A stretch of 64,000 nt of DNA from Niallia taxi (GTDB lineage: Bacteria; Bacillota; Bacilli; Bacillales; Cytobacillaceae), in the NCBI RefSeq assembly GCF_004005475.1, contig NZ_RZTZ01000013.1, positions 81,947-145,946 on the forward strand, read 5' to 3'. Below the pieces are notes generated by a model that saw only the letters and a program-made list of their open reading frames with translations, ran no database searches and had not been told where the DNA came from. Positions 43,323-52,259 of this stretch are shown here, in pieces (within the stretch, counting starts at the first letter, position 1; the number at the start of each line of letters is the position of its first letter). Both the position numbers and the translations under genes were made by a program.

Positions 43323-44258
43323 TTATTCAACAAGAGCGCTTCCTGTAACACCATCTGTAATCAATACATGAATCAAGCCACCCTCTAATGCAGCTTTAAT
43401 TGCGGAAACCTTTTCAAGACCTGAAGCTACTCCAATAACTAAAGGAATTGCCTTGAGCTTTTCCAGTTCTATCGCTATCACTCTATCATTCCAAGCATTA
43501 TCTACTTGTTTGCCAAATTTATTAATAAAGTTATAGCAAATATCGCCGACAATCTCGTTATCACTCGTTATTTGCTGATGATCCAAACCAAGATAAGATT
43601 TAACCATTGTCGAATCCTCTGGACGACCACCTATCCCGACAATGGCTATTTGCGATTGTTCTGCCAAATCTAAAGTGGAGCGAATGGAAGGCTGCCGAAT
43701 TAATACTTCCTTTGCCTCCTTTGTATCTACCATAACTGGAACATGTAGTAGCTCATACTTAGCTTTTAGAGCATTTCCGATTTTCGACACAATGCTGTTT
43801 GAATGAATATCGACGCGCTCGTTACCCATTCCCCCAACTAATGGCACGATTGTAGCTGTTGGCAGCAGCTGTACAGAATGAATTGCCTTTGCCACTTCAT
43901 TTAATGTTGTGCCAGAGGAAAGGCCAATAATCTGGCCATCCCTAATGACACGCTGCAAATATTCACTAGTTGCTTCGCCTAATTGCTTTTTGGAGGTCTC
44001 CAACCCAACGCTCTCTATACATACAACATCACGTAAATCGTAAAGGCGCTCAATTTTTCGCTCCAAATTTCTAAATTGATGGACTCTGGTTTCATGAATA
44101 ATAATTTCCACAATTCCCTCTTCGCGGGCTTTTGTTAATAATTTTGACACAAGAGAACGGCTAATCCCGATTTTTTTGGCAACCTCTGACTGTGTTGCAC
44201 CTTCCTCATAATACATTTGGGCGACTTTTATTAATATTCTTCTATCCTGAATAAACAA
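43323..44258 (-). CDS. SorC-family sugar-responsive regulator (second of two)
   Basis: 311 residues with the N-terminal helix-turn-helix (YYEEGATQSEVAKKIGISRS) and effector domain (SSGTTLNEVAKAI; VPLVGGMGNERVDIHSN; IVGIGGRPEDS). It is about the same design as the first SorC protein but clearly diverged, so not a recent duplication. It is 38 bp downstream of srlE and probably in the gutM-srlA-srlE operon. It probably controls the glucitol-type PTS and dehydrogenase genes through the CATTTGT repeats. Confidence 0.92.
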   Translation of the reverse strand: MFIQDRRILIKVAQMYYEEGATQSEVAKKIGISRSLVSKLLTKAREEGIVEIIIHETRVHQFRNLERKIERLYDLRDVVCIESVGLETSKKQLGEATSEYLQRVIRDGQIIGLSSGTTLNEVAKAIHSVQLLPTATIVPLVGGMGNERVDIHSNSIVSKIGNALKAKYELLHVPVMVDTKEAKEVLIRQPSIRSTLDLAEQSQIAIVGIGGRPEDSTMVKSYLGLDHQQITSDNEIVGDICYNFINKFGKQVDNAWNDRVIAIELEKLKAIPLVIGVASGLEKVSAIKAALEGGLIHVLITDGVTGSALVE

Positions 44259-44296
44259 AATGAAATCTCTTCCTTTCTGCCCTTTTGTTTATCTGC

Positions 44297-45316
44297 TTAT
44301 GAATACATACCAAAACTCGCAAAATAAGCGATGATAACAGATACAACACCTGTGATTAAACGGCTGTAAAGAATCGCAGGAACACCATAACGCACCGTTT
44401 CTGGCTTAGCCTCTCCAAGCGATAGACCTACCGGAATAAAATCACAGCCTACCTGGCCGTTAATCGCAAACAATGCAGGTAACGCAAATTGGGGAGGTAT
44501 ATTTCCTAATGCAATTTGGGAGCCGATTAATACCCCGATAACCTGGGCAATAACTGCACCTGGTCCTAAAACTGGGGATAGAAACGGCAATGTACAGACA
44601 ACAGCAATGACAAGCAGCCCACCTAATGAACCTGCTAGAGGAGTCAGCGCTTGGGCAATCCAATCTCCAACTCCTGTATAGTTAATAATTCCCATTAACA
44701 TACTCACAAAGGCCATAAATGGCAGAATATTTTTCAAAAGGATATCCATCGTGTCACGGCCAGCCTGATAAAATGTTCCTGTGACATTGCCAATTCCTTT
44801 CGAGAATCGCAGCAAAATATTGTCTTTTTGCTGGCTTGCTACCTCTTTTTTCAACTCGGCATAGTCTTCTTTAAATTTCTGTTTATTTGTTGGATTAAAT
44901 TTTGGTTCTTCTGCAGCCTCTTGTGCGCTCGCAGGTTGAGTGAAGCTTTCTGATAGTGAAATGTCTTTTGGTGTTACACCTGATACAAAGATATCATCTG
45001 TAATATATTTTGAAAGGGGACCTGATGGAGATGATGGAAGTACGTCGACTGTTAATATGCGCTTCATCGGATAAACACCGATTCGAGCCGTACCACCGCA
45101 ATCAATTACAACACATGCCATTTCCTCTTCAGGATAAGAGCCTTTAAATCCATCTACTGCTTCAGCACCAGTTAATTCCGCTATTTTGGCGGCAACTGGA
45201 TGGATTCCTCCTCCTGTTATGGATACGACTTTATTCTTTTTGGAGTTTGGCTCCACATAAAGACCTACACCCCAGCCACCTGAGCCTTTTGCTACGAAAA
45301 CACCACGATAAGTCAT
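44297..45316 (-). CDS. srlE: PTS system glucitol/sorbitol-type EIIB/C (SrlE)
   Basis: 339-residue protein with an N-terminal EIIB domain ([37 protein letters not shown] split by a loop; [12 protein letters not shown]) and a C-terminal membrane half with about five helices ([22 protein letters not shown]). The first cysteine of the CGGT motif is present. From memory E. coli SrlE has a second cysteine where Ile is found here (ARIG). It works with SrlA and SrlB. Confidence 0.92.
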   Translation of the reverse strand: MTYRGVFVAKGSGGWGVGLYVEPNSKKNKVVSITGGGIHPVAAKIAELTGAEAVDGFKGSYPEEEMACVVIDCGGTARIGVYPMKRILTVDVLPSSPSGPLSKYITDDIFVSGVTPKDISLSESFTQPASAQEAAEEPKFNPTNKQKFKEDYAELKKEVASQQKDNILLRFSKGIGNVTGTFYQAGRDTMDILLKNILPFMAFVSMLMGIINYTGVGDWIAQALTPLAGSLGGLLVIAVVCTLPFLSPVLGPGAVIAQVIGVLIGSQIALGNIPPQFALPALFAINGQVGCDFIPVGLSLGEAKPETVRYGVPAILYSRLITGVVSVIIAYFASFGMYS

Positions 45317-45331
45317 CTGATTCTCCCCTTC

Positions 45332-45862
45332 CTATACTAAGTCCGTGCCATCTTTTTTTGCTAAATATTTCGTAATAATTTCTGTCACAATACCACGAAC
45401 TAAAATAACAACAATACCGACAATAAAGTAACGGACCGCAAGATCTGCAATGGGTAAGCCTAATTCTTGAATTCCGTTTGCAATCCCTAAATAGACAAAC
45501 AGCTCACCAGCGTTAGCATAAGGAAACAGGCCTGTGACCGGATGAACGAAGGATACTGCAGAATCATAAAATGCAGGTTTTTGCTTTTCTGGTAAAAAAC
45601 GACCGAAAGTGTATGCCATGGGGTTTGTTAACATCAGCAGTGAAAGGATTGGCATCAATGTATAACGAAGGATAGTATATTTTGCTGCAAATTGAATAAT
45701 TCTTGTGACTCTTTCTTCCCCGACGAATTTCATCATCGCATACGTAAATGTTAGTAACACAACAAGTGTAGGCACAATACCTGTAACTAAGCCCATGAAC
45801 GTTTCTCCGCCAGCCTGGAACATCCCGATAAAATGCTCACCTAACCATTTAATCCATTCCAT
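45332..45862 (-). CDS. srlA: PTS system glucitol/sorbitol-type EIIC (SrlA)
   Basis: 176-residue membrane subunit with four to five helices, matching SrlA/GutC: GLVTGIVPTLVVLLTFTYAMMKF, RYTLMPILSLLMLTNPMAYTFGRFLPEKQKPAFYD and SFVHPVTGLFPYANAGE in pieces. It is the channel subunit for the polyol, 15 bp upstream of srlE and after gutM. Confidence 0.93.
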   Translation of the reverse strand: MEWIKWLGEHFIGMFQAGGETFMGLVTGIVPTLVVLLTFTYAMMKFVGEERVTRIIQFAAKYTILRYTLMPILSLLMLTNPMAYTFGRFLPEKQKPAFYDSAVSFVHPVTGLFPYANAGELFVYLGIANGIQELGLPIADLAVRYFIVGIVVILVRGIVTEIITKYLAKKDGTDLV

Positions 45863-45877
45863 TTATTTGCCCCCTTT

Positions 45878-46303
45878 TTATACTCCCAAAGACACTTTTT
45901 TCTTTGCTATTGTTAATAACGCATTTTCACTCGCTTGCAATAACGCCTTGCTATTGGAAGGTAGCTTGCTTTTGCCTTTTATAGGAATCTCATCGTTGAT
46001 GCTGCTGACAATTTCCCCGACATGTCTGCCTTTATACTTTTCAATTGGCTTAAATTTAGTTAAAACAGACATTCCCTTTAGCAAGTGACACTCATGAATA
46101 ATATAATTACTATCTACAACTAGTACGGCAATTGCTCCGTGTTTAAGCTTCCCCCTTGTCATTCCTGAGAACATAAAATAGCCATCTTCTCCTTTGTAAC
46201 CGCTAACAATTTTATCAATTTTAATTTTATACTGCTTAATTTGATACAGTGATAAAAGATATTGAACAATAAGAATCAGACAAAGTATAAAAGCTAGCTG
46301 CAT
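45878..46303 (-). CDS. gutM: Glucitol operon activator-like protein GutM
   Basis: 141 residues with one N-terminal membrane helix (about 2-19), then MFSGMTRGKLKHGAIAVLVVD and ECHLLKGMSVLTKF, the GutM/SrlM signature. In enterobacteria SrlM helps activate the sorbitol operon. It is the first gene of the srl PTS operon here; the mechanism in Bacillaceae is unclear. Confidence 0.88.
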   Translation of the reverse strand: MQLAFILCLILIVQYLLSLYQIKQYKIKIDKIVSGYKGEDGYFMFSGMTRGKLKHGAIAVLVVDSNYIIHECHLLKGMSVLTKFKPIEKYKGRHVGEIVSSINDEIPIKGKSKLPSNSKALLQASENALLTIAKKKVSLGV

Positions 46304-46354
46304 ATCATCGCTCCTTTTCCTCTTTGGAATCTACATACTTGCTCCCTTCTTGTA

Positions 46355-46368
46355 TAATAACGCTTTCA
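46355..46368 (-). promoter_or_regulatory. cre-like CcpA site upstream of gutM
   Basis: The minus strand reads TGAAAGCGTTATTA, 12 of 14 positions of the cre consensus, 52 bp upstream of gutM. Confidence 0.45.
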
Positions 46369-46430
46369 TTTAGTAGTGCTAGTAAGACCGTCACATATGT
46401 CACATTGATAACGTCGGATTGGTATTATCA

Positions 46431-46456
46431 CATTTGTTACAGGCCTTAACATTTGT
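46431..46456 (-). promoter_or_regulatory. SorC operator candidate, site E (gutM-srl operon)
   Basis: Perfect CATTTGT copies lie at 46431 and 46450 (19-bp period), 128-153 bp upstream of gutM. Between here and the terminator at 46659 (about 200 bp) I see nothing else. Confidence 0.72.
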
Positions 46457-46658
46457 TATACCATAAGGATAATCACCGTTCATATATTTGTCAATATTCA
46501 AAATAATAAATTTTTAATTAACTTCCTTTCATCTGATTTGTAACCAAATGGACTTTTTCCGGATACTTGCACGTTTCTGTTTCTGTCTTTAGCCTATCTA
46601 TTACTAGCTTGTAGTTGCAGCACAATGGAGCAAAAAACTCACCTCTGTGACTCTATAC

Positions 46659-46696
46659 AAAAAAACTTGAAAGGAGTTATTCCTCTCAAGTTTTTC
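46659..46696. terminator. Terminator of the MarR/MFS operon
   Basis: AAAACTTGA-AGGA pairs with TCCT-TCAAGTTTTT around a short loop, with A/T tracts on both sides. Confidence 0.8.
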
Positions 46697-46706
46697 TAGT
46701 TTTGTT

Positions 46707-47915
46707 TTAGCTCGCTTTTGGCACATCGTTGATTAACTTAGATTTTCTTGCTGCTTTGCCGTGCAGGAAGTAATAAACGACAAGTGCAAGCAGAATATAG
46801 AAACTGCTGTAGAAATATAAAGAACCGAAGCCGATCATATCTCCGACAAATCCAACCAAAAAGGATCCAATTCCGATACCGCTGTCGAATAATGACAGGA
46901 AGGTTGCTGTTGCCAAGCCACGTTTTTCAGGTGCAGCCTTTTGAATGGCGATTGTCTGGAAGCTTGGGAATAAAGTTCCATAGCCTAAGCCAATTAATGC
47001 TGCTGCAAATAAGAATAAAAATGCTGTGTTAACATTACTTAATGTCAACATGCCGATAGCAAATAGCAGAATACACGGATAAATGATAACATTTGCTCCA
47101 TATCGGTCAAACCAACGACCAGCAAATGGTCTTCCCATCAGCATGACTACCGCATACACAACAAAGAAATACCCGGAAACGCTCTCGAGGCCTTTTCCGT
47201 CTGCATATACAGATACGAAGGAAAGAATCGATGAATAGACAATCCCAAATAGTGCAGCAACAATGCTGATTGGAATAGCAGATGGCTCAAGAATTCCACC
47301 AAGCTTGGCAGTCTTTTTCTCTTCCCCTTGTACAGGTACTGTATGTTCTGTTTTTGGCAGCTTAATAAATAAACCAGTGAAAATTGCCATAACAGCAAAA
47401 ATGACTGCCATTAAAAAGAGGGTGTTAGATCCCCATGAGTTTATGGCCATCAATCCAAGAAATGGTCCCGCGACCATCGCAAGATTCATTGACATGGAAT
47501 AATAACCCATTCCTTCTCCTCTTCTGGAGTTTGGAATAATATCTGCCACGATTGTTCCTGTTGCGGTAGTTGCCATTCCAAATCCGATTCCATGAAATGC
47601 GCGAACAATTAACAGGCTCCCGACAGAGTGTGGTAAAAAATAAAAAAGCGCCACAATAAAGAAAATCGCCAATGACAGGACAAGCAATGTTTTCTTCCCG
47701 TACTTTTGCATTAGCTTTCCGGCAAATGGCCTAATTACGATTGCGGTCAGCAAGAACATTGTCGTAATAAGTCCTGCGCTTGACTGCTTTCCGTGCAGTT
47801 CATGAATGGCATAAACGGGCAGGGAAACCATCAAAAAATAAAACGTCAAAAATAAAAAAAAGTTACTAACCCAAATATTAATAAAGCTTTTCGTCCAAAG
47901 TGCTTCCTTACTCAA
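46707..47915 (-). CDS. MFS transporter, YwoG-like
   Basis: Twelve-helix major facilitator (402 residues) of the drug-efflux-like group: RPFAGKLMQKYGKKTLLVLS (loop 2-3 motif A-like), RAFHGIGFGMATTATGTIVAD and GLGYGTLFPSFQTIAIQKA. It follows a MarR regulator with an 8-bp overlap; the same arrangement is found for ywoH-ywoG in B. subtilis. Substrate unknown, likely a small toxic compound exported by proton antiport. Confidence 0.88.
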   Translation of the reverse strand: MSKEALWTKSFINIWVSNFFLFLTFYFLMVSLPVYAIHELHGKQSSAGLITTMFLLTAIVIRPFAGKLMQKYGKKTLLVLSLAIFFIVALFYFLPHSVGSLLIVRAFHGIGFGMATTATGTIVADIIPNSRRGEGMGYYSMSMNLAMVAGPFLGLMAINSWGSNTLFLMAVIFAVMAIFTGLFIKLPKTEHTVPVQGEEKKTAKLGGILEPSAIPISIVAALFGIVYSSILSFVSVYADGKGLESVSGYFFVVYAVVMLMGRPFAGRWFDRYGANVIIYPCILLFAIGMLTLSNVNTAFLFLFAAALIGLGYGTLFPSFQTIAIQKAAPEKRGLATATFLSLFDSGIGIGSFLVGFVGDMIGFGSLYFYSSFYILLALVVYYFLHGKAARKSKLINDVPKAS

Positions 47916-48345
47916 ATTCCTTCCCCCTAATTGCTAATTGCTGATTCCAATCGGAAATCAATAATAATAATTGTTCTTTAGAAGCAGAGGTTAATGGCTG
48001 AATCAGCTCCTGGTTCATTTGCAATACTGCCTTTTCCCATTCTGGGTATTTCTCCAGTGCCTTTTCCGTCAGCTCAATCCTTTTTGTTCGTTTGTCAATT
48101 CCTTTCACTTGTCTTACATATCCGTTTGCTACCAATTTTTGGACCGTCCTTGTGATTGGCGGTGCTTCAATCGCTAAATAATCGGAAATTTCCTTTTGCG
48201 TCATAGAGCCTTTCGTTTTAAGTAAAAACAACACGGTCCATTGGGAACTGTATATATCGAACGGTTGAAGTGCATCGTTCAATGCCTTTGTCATTTGTCT
48301 GGCAAGCTGTTGAACAGAGTGAAATAATTCATGAACATCATTCAT
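47908..48345 (-). CDS. MarR-family regulator, YwoH-like
   Basis: 145-residue winged-helix repressor: KTKGSMTQKEISDYLAIEAPPITRTVQKL is the recognition region (about residues 48-76), and the wing is VRQVKGIDKRTKRIELT. Coupled to the downstream MFS gene by overlap. The palindrome at 48387-48404, 42 bp upstream of the start, is its likely operator. Confidence 0.9.
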   Translation of the reverse strand: MNDVHELFHSVQQLARQMTKALNDALQPFDIYSSQWTVLFLLKTKGSMTQKEISDYLAIEAPPITRTVQKLVANGYVRQVKGIDKRTKRIELTEKALEKYPEWEKAVLQMNQELIQPLTSASKEQLLLLISDWNQQLAIRGKEFE

Positions 48346-48386
48346 AAGACGGGCATGCTCCTAACGTAAAATTAGATACGAAAAAT

Positions 48387-48404
48387 TAGTTACCTAAGTA
48401 ACTA
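48387..48404. promoter_or_regulatory. MarR-type palindromic operator
   Basis: TAGTTAC-CTAA-GTAACTA is an exact inverted repeat of two 7-bp arms. It lies between the divergent marR-like and vanZ-like genes. Confidence 0.7.
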
Positions 48405-48541
48405 TATCAAGAACTGAACAATCCGGCAATAGGTTTACACTTACTTTTAGTGATTTTTATGTACAATTTCTGATAATTTTTATATAATGTTCGGAAAATA
48501 CAGCTTCCATTTTATTGTTTTACAAAAAAAGGAGATTACAT

Positions 48542-48997
48542 ATGGTTCGACGTTTTTCTACATGGGCAGGGTATCTTTTTTTTACTTTCTATCTACTTAT
48601 ATTGTTATATCTTTTATTCTTTTCTAGTTACAGACATGCTGTTAAAGGCGAGATATCCTATAATTTCATCCCATTTGCGAGTATATTATTGGACATAAGG
48701 GAACTCGGTCCTTTTCATTTAGCCATGATGACAAATAACCTGTTTGGTAACATCCTTGCTTTTGTACCACTTGGCTTTTTCCTTCCGCTCCTCTTTCGCA
48801 GATTCCGTCATTGGAAATATAGCTTCATCTGTTCCTTGCTTTTATCCATATCTGTTGAACTGCTTCAGCTTATAGGTAAAGTTGGTGCATGTGATGTGGA
48901 CGATGTAATTCTCAATACAATTGGAGGGCTTTGTGGTTATATCTGTTGGAGACTGCTTGCTTATCCACTTATCAAAAGGCAAAAGAAATTGACTTAA
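48542..48997 (+). CDS. VanZ-family membrane protein
   Basis: About 151 residues, four helices, with NFIPFASI, NLFGNILAFVPLGFFLPLLF and SVELLQLIGKVGACDVDDVILNTIGG, the VanZ-like signature. The ATG at 48542 is chosen because AAAGGAG lies 8 bp before it. Members are linked to glycopeptide tolerance in enterococci, but most have no known function. It is divergent to the MarR gene and ends at a terminator. Confidence 0.88.
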   Translation: MVRRFSTWAGYLFFTFYLLILLYLLFFSSYRHAVKGEISYNFIPFASILLDIRELGPFHLAMMTNNLFGNILAFVPLGFFLPLLFRRFRHWKYSFICSLLLSISVELLQLIGKVGACDVDDVILNTIGGLCGYICWRLLAYPLIKRQKKLT

Positions 48998-49027
48998 ATA
49001 CATAGATAAAAAGGAAATTATAAGGAA

Positions 49028-49082
49028 TAAAAAAACTGACTCAGAATGGTCCCATACAGCGACCACTTGAGTCAGTTTTTTA
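49028..49082. terminator. Bidirectional terminator
   Basis: AAAAAACTGACTCA pairs with TGAGTCAGTTTTTT, and an inner TGGTC/GACCA extends the stem. It is shared by vanZ-like and fucO-like genes. Confidence 0.88.
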
Positions 49083-50234
49083 GAGAATTTCCTGATACAT
49101 GGCAATTACTTCCTCTTTTGTCGGCTGAAAAGGATTTCCGGCCGCACATGCGTCAACGAGGGCAAATCGGGCTAGTTTTTCAACATCAACATCTGTTACA
49201 CCGAGCTCCGACAAATTGGATGGAATTCCGACAATGCCGCTTAGCTGCTTGATTGCTTCGATTACTTCCTCTGCACATGAAATCGCTGTTTTCCCTTCTG
49301 TTTTCATCCCAATTGCCTTGGCAATCCGAGGGAATTTGCTTGGATCACGTTGTGCATTTTCTCTTTCCACAATTGGCAGGAGCATGGCATTACAAACGCC
49401 ATGGGGCAAATCATATACTCCGCCAAGCTGATGGGCCATTGCGTGAACAAAGCCAAGACCAGCATTATTGAAGGCCACGCCTGCAAGAAACATGGCAAAA
49501 ACCATCTGTTCTCGCGCTTCTATATTCTCTCCATCTTGCACCGCAAATGGTAATAAATATTCAAAAATAATTTCGACAGCCGCTAATGCAGCAGCATCTG
49601 TTACCTTGTAAGCTCCTGGAGTTACAATTGCTTCTATTGCATGTGTCAAGGCATCCATTCCAGTTGCTGCTGTTAAGTCCTTCGGTTTTGCTGTCATTAG
49701 TTCCGGATCATTAATCGATATTGCTGCAAGGCTGTTCTTATCAACCATCACCATTTTCACTTGTCTTTCTTCATCTGTAATAACATAGTTAATCGTATAC
49801 TCGCTTGAAGTTCCTGCTGTTGTGTTTATGGCTGCGATTGGGACTGATTTATGAATTGTTTTCCCGACACCTTCGAATGATTTTAAATCTCCGTCATTTG
49901 TGGCCAGAAGACCGATCGCTTTCGCCGCATCTTGCGGTGAACCGCCGCCAACAGACACGATGGAATCACAATTGTTTTCGCGAAATACCTGCAAGCCGTT
50001 CAAACAATTTGCTACAGTCGGGTTTGGCTTTACTTCATCGTACAGAATATAACCAATATCATTTTCCTCTAAAAGCTTTACCACTTTTGCGACAATCCCA
50101 TTGCTCATCAAAACCTTGTCTGTTACAAGCAGAGCTTTCGTAAACTGAAGCTGTTTTAAATAGGGGCCTGCTTGCTTTAAACAGTCTCTTCCTATTAAAT
50201 TAGTGCTTGGAACATATAAAACATGTGAAGACAT
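49080..50234 (-). CDS. fucO: Iron-containing alcohol dehydrogenase, lactaldehyde reductase-like
   Basis: Group III Fe-ADH (384 residues): SVGGGSPQDAAKAIGL for NAD binding, TTAGTSSEYT, and metal ligands in TGMDALTHAIEAIV, VHAMAHQLGG and LPHGVCNAML. In a rhamnose cluster it reduces L-lactaldehyde from rhamnulose-1-phosphate aldolase to 1,2-propanediol. It is the last gene of the cluster, 57 bp downstream of rhaD. Confidence 0.92.
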   Translation of the reverse strand: MSSHVLYVPSTNLIGRDCLKQAGPYLKQLQFTKALLVTDKVLMSNGIVAKVVKLLEENDIGYILYDEVKPNPTVANCLNGLQVFRENNCDSIVSVGGGSPQDAAKAIGLLATNDGDLKSFEGVGKTIHKSVPIAAINTTAGTSSEYTINYVITDEERQVKMVMVDKNSLAAISINDPELMTAKPKDLTAATGMDALTHAIEAIVTPGAYKVTDAAALAAVEIIFEYLLPFAVQDGENIEAREQMVFAMFLAGVAFNNAGLGFVHAMAHQLGGVYDLPHGVCNAMLLPIVERENAQRDPSKFPRIAKAIGMKTEGKTAISCAEEVIEAIKQLSGIVGIPSNLSELGVTDVDVEKLARFALVDACAAGNPFQPTKEEVIAMYQEIL

Positions 50235-50291
50235 TTTTATAACCTCCTGTTATTGTTCAGTATTTCACAAGATTACTCAAGCCAAAACTAA

Positions 50292-51128
50292 TTAGACATT
50301 GATTATGCCTTTACGGGGCTGAACGTGGAATGCTTTAGCCAAATCAGCAAGCTCCTTGTCTGTAATGGTTTGTTTTATCCTTGCAGGATCTCCAATGATT
50401 GTATAAATTTGCGCTGCTTTTTCAGCCGTTTCGATTAAACCAAACGCTTCGTCAATCGTCGTGCCAGCACCGAAGATTCCATGATGCGGCCAAAGAACGA
50501 GTCGGTTCTCCTGCATTTTTTCAGCTGTTTTTTGGCCGATTTCTTCTGTTCCGGGAATCAACCATGGTAATATGCCGATTCCATCAGGGAACACGACAAT
50601 GCATTCTGTACACATCTGCCAGAGAGTTTTTGTAAACTTTGCTTCATCCAATTCATGCATAAAGGTCATCGCAAGCAGGTTAGTCGCATGGTTATGAATG
50701 ATGACACGATGGTTACTGTCTAGCTTCCGTCTTTCTATATGACTTTTAAAATGGGCTGGAAGCTCACTTGTCGGCAAAGAGCCATCCTCAAGTCCCCAAA
50801 GCAAATCAATACTCTCGCCGTTTCTTCCAACCTTAATAATTCCAAAGGTGTTACGAGGGTCTTTTTTGGCATTTCTAAAATACTTGCCAGAGCCAGTTAC
50901 AATAAAAAGCTTACCTTCGAGCTCTTTTGCAGGTGTCTGAATGGGAATAGAACGGATTATCTGCTCCTCGTCCAAGTATGGACTTACCTCCTCTTTTTGC
51001 AGCAAATAACTTATATTACCGCCATTTCTTTCATCCCAACCCATTCTCCACATATTATAGGCTGTATTGCGCATTTCCTTGAGAAAAGGGGCCTCTTCTA
51101 CGCTCTTCCTTTGCAGCTTTGTAGGCAT
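50292..51128 (-). CDS. rhaD: Rhamnulose-1-phosphate aldolase
   Basis: Class II aldolase/adducin-fold zinc enzyme splitting L-rhamnulose 1-phosphate into dihydroxyacetone phosphate and L-lactaldehyde. It has [17 protein letters not shown], the zinc histidines in [11 protein letters not shown] and [11 protein letters not shown], and 278 residues, all as in RhaD. It lies between the DeoR regulator and the fucO-like gene. Confidence 0.94.
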   Translation of the reverse strand: MPTKLQRKSVEEAPFLKEMRNTAYNMWRMGWDERNGGNISYLLQKEEVSPYLDEEQIIRSIPIQTPAKELEGKLFIVTGSGKYFRNAKKDPRNTFGIIKVGRNGESIDLLWGLEDGSLPTSELPAHFKSHIERRKLDSNHRVIIHNHATNLLAMTFMHELDEAKFTKTLWQMCTECIVVFPDGIGILPWLIPGTEEIGQKTAEKMQENRLVLWPHHGIFGAGTTIDEAFGLIETAEKAAQIYTIIGDPARIKQTITDKELADLAKAFHVQPRKGIINV

Positions 51129-51292
51129 GCTGACACTCTCCTATTCTATTAAACTCTTCATGAACAATCTTATTGTTTTCATAGTTGTTGTTTACACCTT
51201 CATCATAATTGGATACCAAATACAAGTCAATGACAAACAAAAGAAAACAGACATTTTTCCTTTTGTTTATGAACATTTTATGTCTAAAAAAA

Positions 51293-51318
51293 AGAAACCC
51301 TCTTATTCTTGGGTTTCT
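51293..51318 (-). terminator. Terminator of the DeoR gene
   Basis: The minus-strand AGAAACCC and GGGTTTCT arms are followed by a T-run. The 5' arm starts at the stop codon. rhaD must then depend on readthrough or its own promoter. Confidence 0.75.
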
Positions 51319-52078
51319 AGATTTTTACGATCGTAACGGGAATTGCTTTTTCTTGCAGCTCTTTATGAAATTCAGCAGGAATATTGGAATCAGAAATAAC
51401 GTGATGAATTCTTGTCAATTCCGAAATATGAGCAAATGTCTTAACACCAAATTTACTTGAATCAGCAAGCAGTATCACTTGTGAGGCAATATCCATCATT
51501 TTCTTTTTTAAGATTGCTTGCCACTCATTGGAATCACTTAACCCGGAAAGATGGACTCCCTTACATGACAGAAACAGTTTGTTGACATAGTAGCTGTCTA
51601 AAGATCGTTCAGATAACGGACCAACATAGGATAACGAATTCGCAAGCAGCATTCCGCCAGTTGAGATTACTTTAATTTGTTCCTTTTTGCTGAGCTCTAA
51701 CGCCACTTTGATTGAATTTGTAATCACTGTCAACGGCATATCTGGCAATTCCTGAGCCATATACCACGCTGTTGTGCTAGCATCCAAGACAATTTGCTCA
51801 CCTGGTTCAATCCATTTGACCGCTTCAGCTGCGATAGCTTTTTTCTCATCAGAATTAGTGATTTCCCTTACCACAAAGGGGACGTCTGTCGCTTCTTTTT
51901 CGATGCTGACAGCACCACCATGACTCCTGCTTAAAAGCTGATCCTGTTCCAGCTTTTCTAAATCTCTTCTAATTGTTTCTTCTGTTACGGAAAAAATGTC
52001 GCTTAATTCCGAAACGCGAATGCTTAATCTTTCATTAACTAATTCGACGATTTTTCTTCGTCTCTCTGCAACAAGCAA
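51317..52078 (-). CDS. DeoR/GlpR-family regulator of the rhamnose cluster
   Basis: 253 residues with the DeoR helix-turn-helix (RRKIVELVNERLSIRVSELS; VTEETIRRDLEKLEQD) and a C-terminal sensor domain (IVLDASTTAWYMAQEL; VISTGGML) of the ribose-phosphate-isomerase-like fold. Such proteins usually repress sugar genes until a phosphorylated sugar binds. Placed inside the rha genes, it probably senses L-rhamnulose 1-phosphate or a relative. Confidence 0.9.
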   Translation of the reverse strand: MLVAERRRKIVELVNERLSIRVSELSDIFSVTEETIRRDLEKLEQDQLLSRSHGGAVSIEKEATDVPFVVREITNSDEKKAIAAEAVKWIEPGEQIVLDASTTAWYMAQELPDMPLTVITNSIKVALELSKKEQIKVISTGGMLLANSLSYVGPLSERSLDSYYVNKLFLSCKGVHLSGLSDSNEWQAILKKKMMDIASQVILLADSSKFGVKTFAHISELTRIHHVISDSNIPAEFHKELQEKAIPVTIVKI

Positions 52079-52221
52079 CTAAAATCTCCCTCTCTTCTAT
52101 AACCGACTTTTTGTTTAGTTGGGTTTACCTTTGATTTTGTATTTTCACTATATCATAATTGGGTAGTTTTTCATATAAAACATAAATCTTAGCTAATTAA
52201 TACAAAGGGACAAAATAGGTG

Positions 52222-52245
52222 CATCAGTTAGAAAACTAATGCACC
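52222..52245 (-). terminator. Hairpin after the MFS rhamnose transporter gene
   Basis: GGTGCAT.AGTT and AACT.ATGCACC form a stem about 15 bp past the stop; no strong T-run is seen. Confidence 0.55.
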
Positions 52246-52259
52246 AATCCATCTAATAC

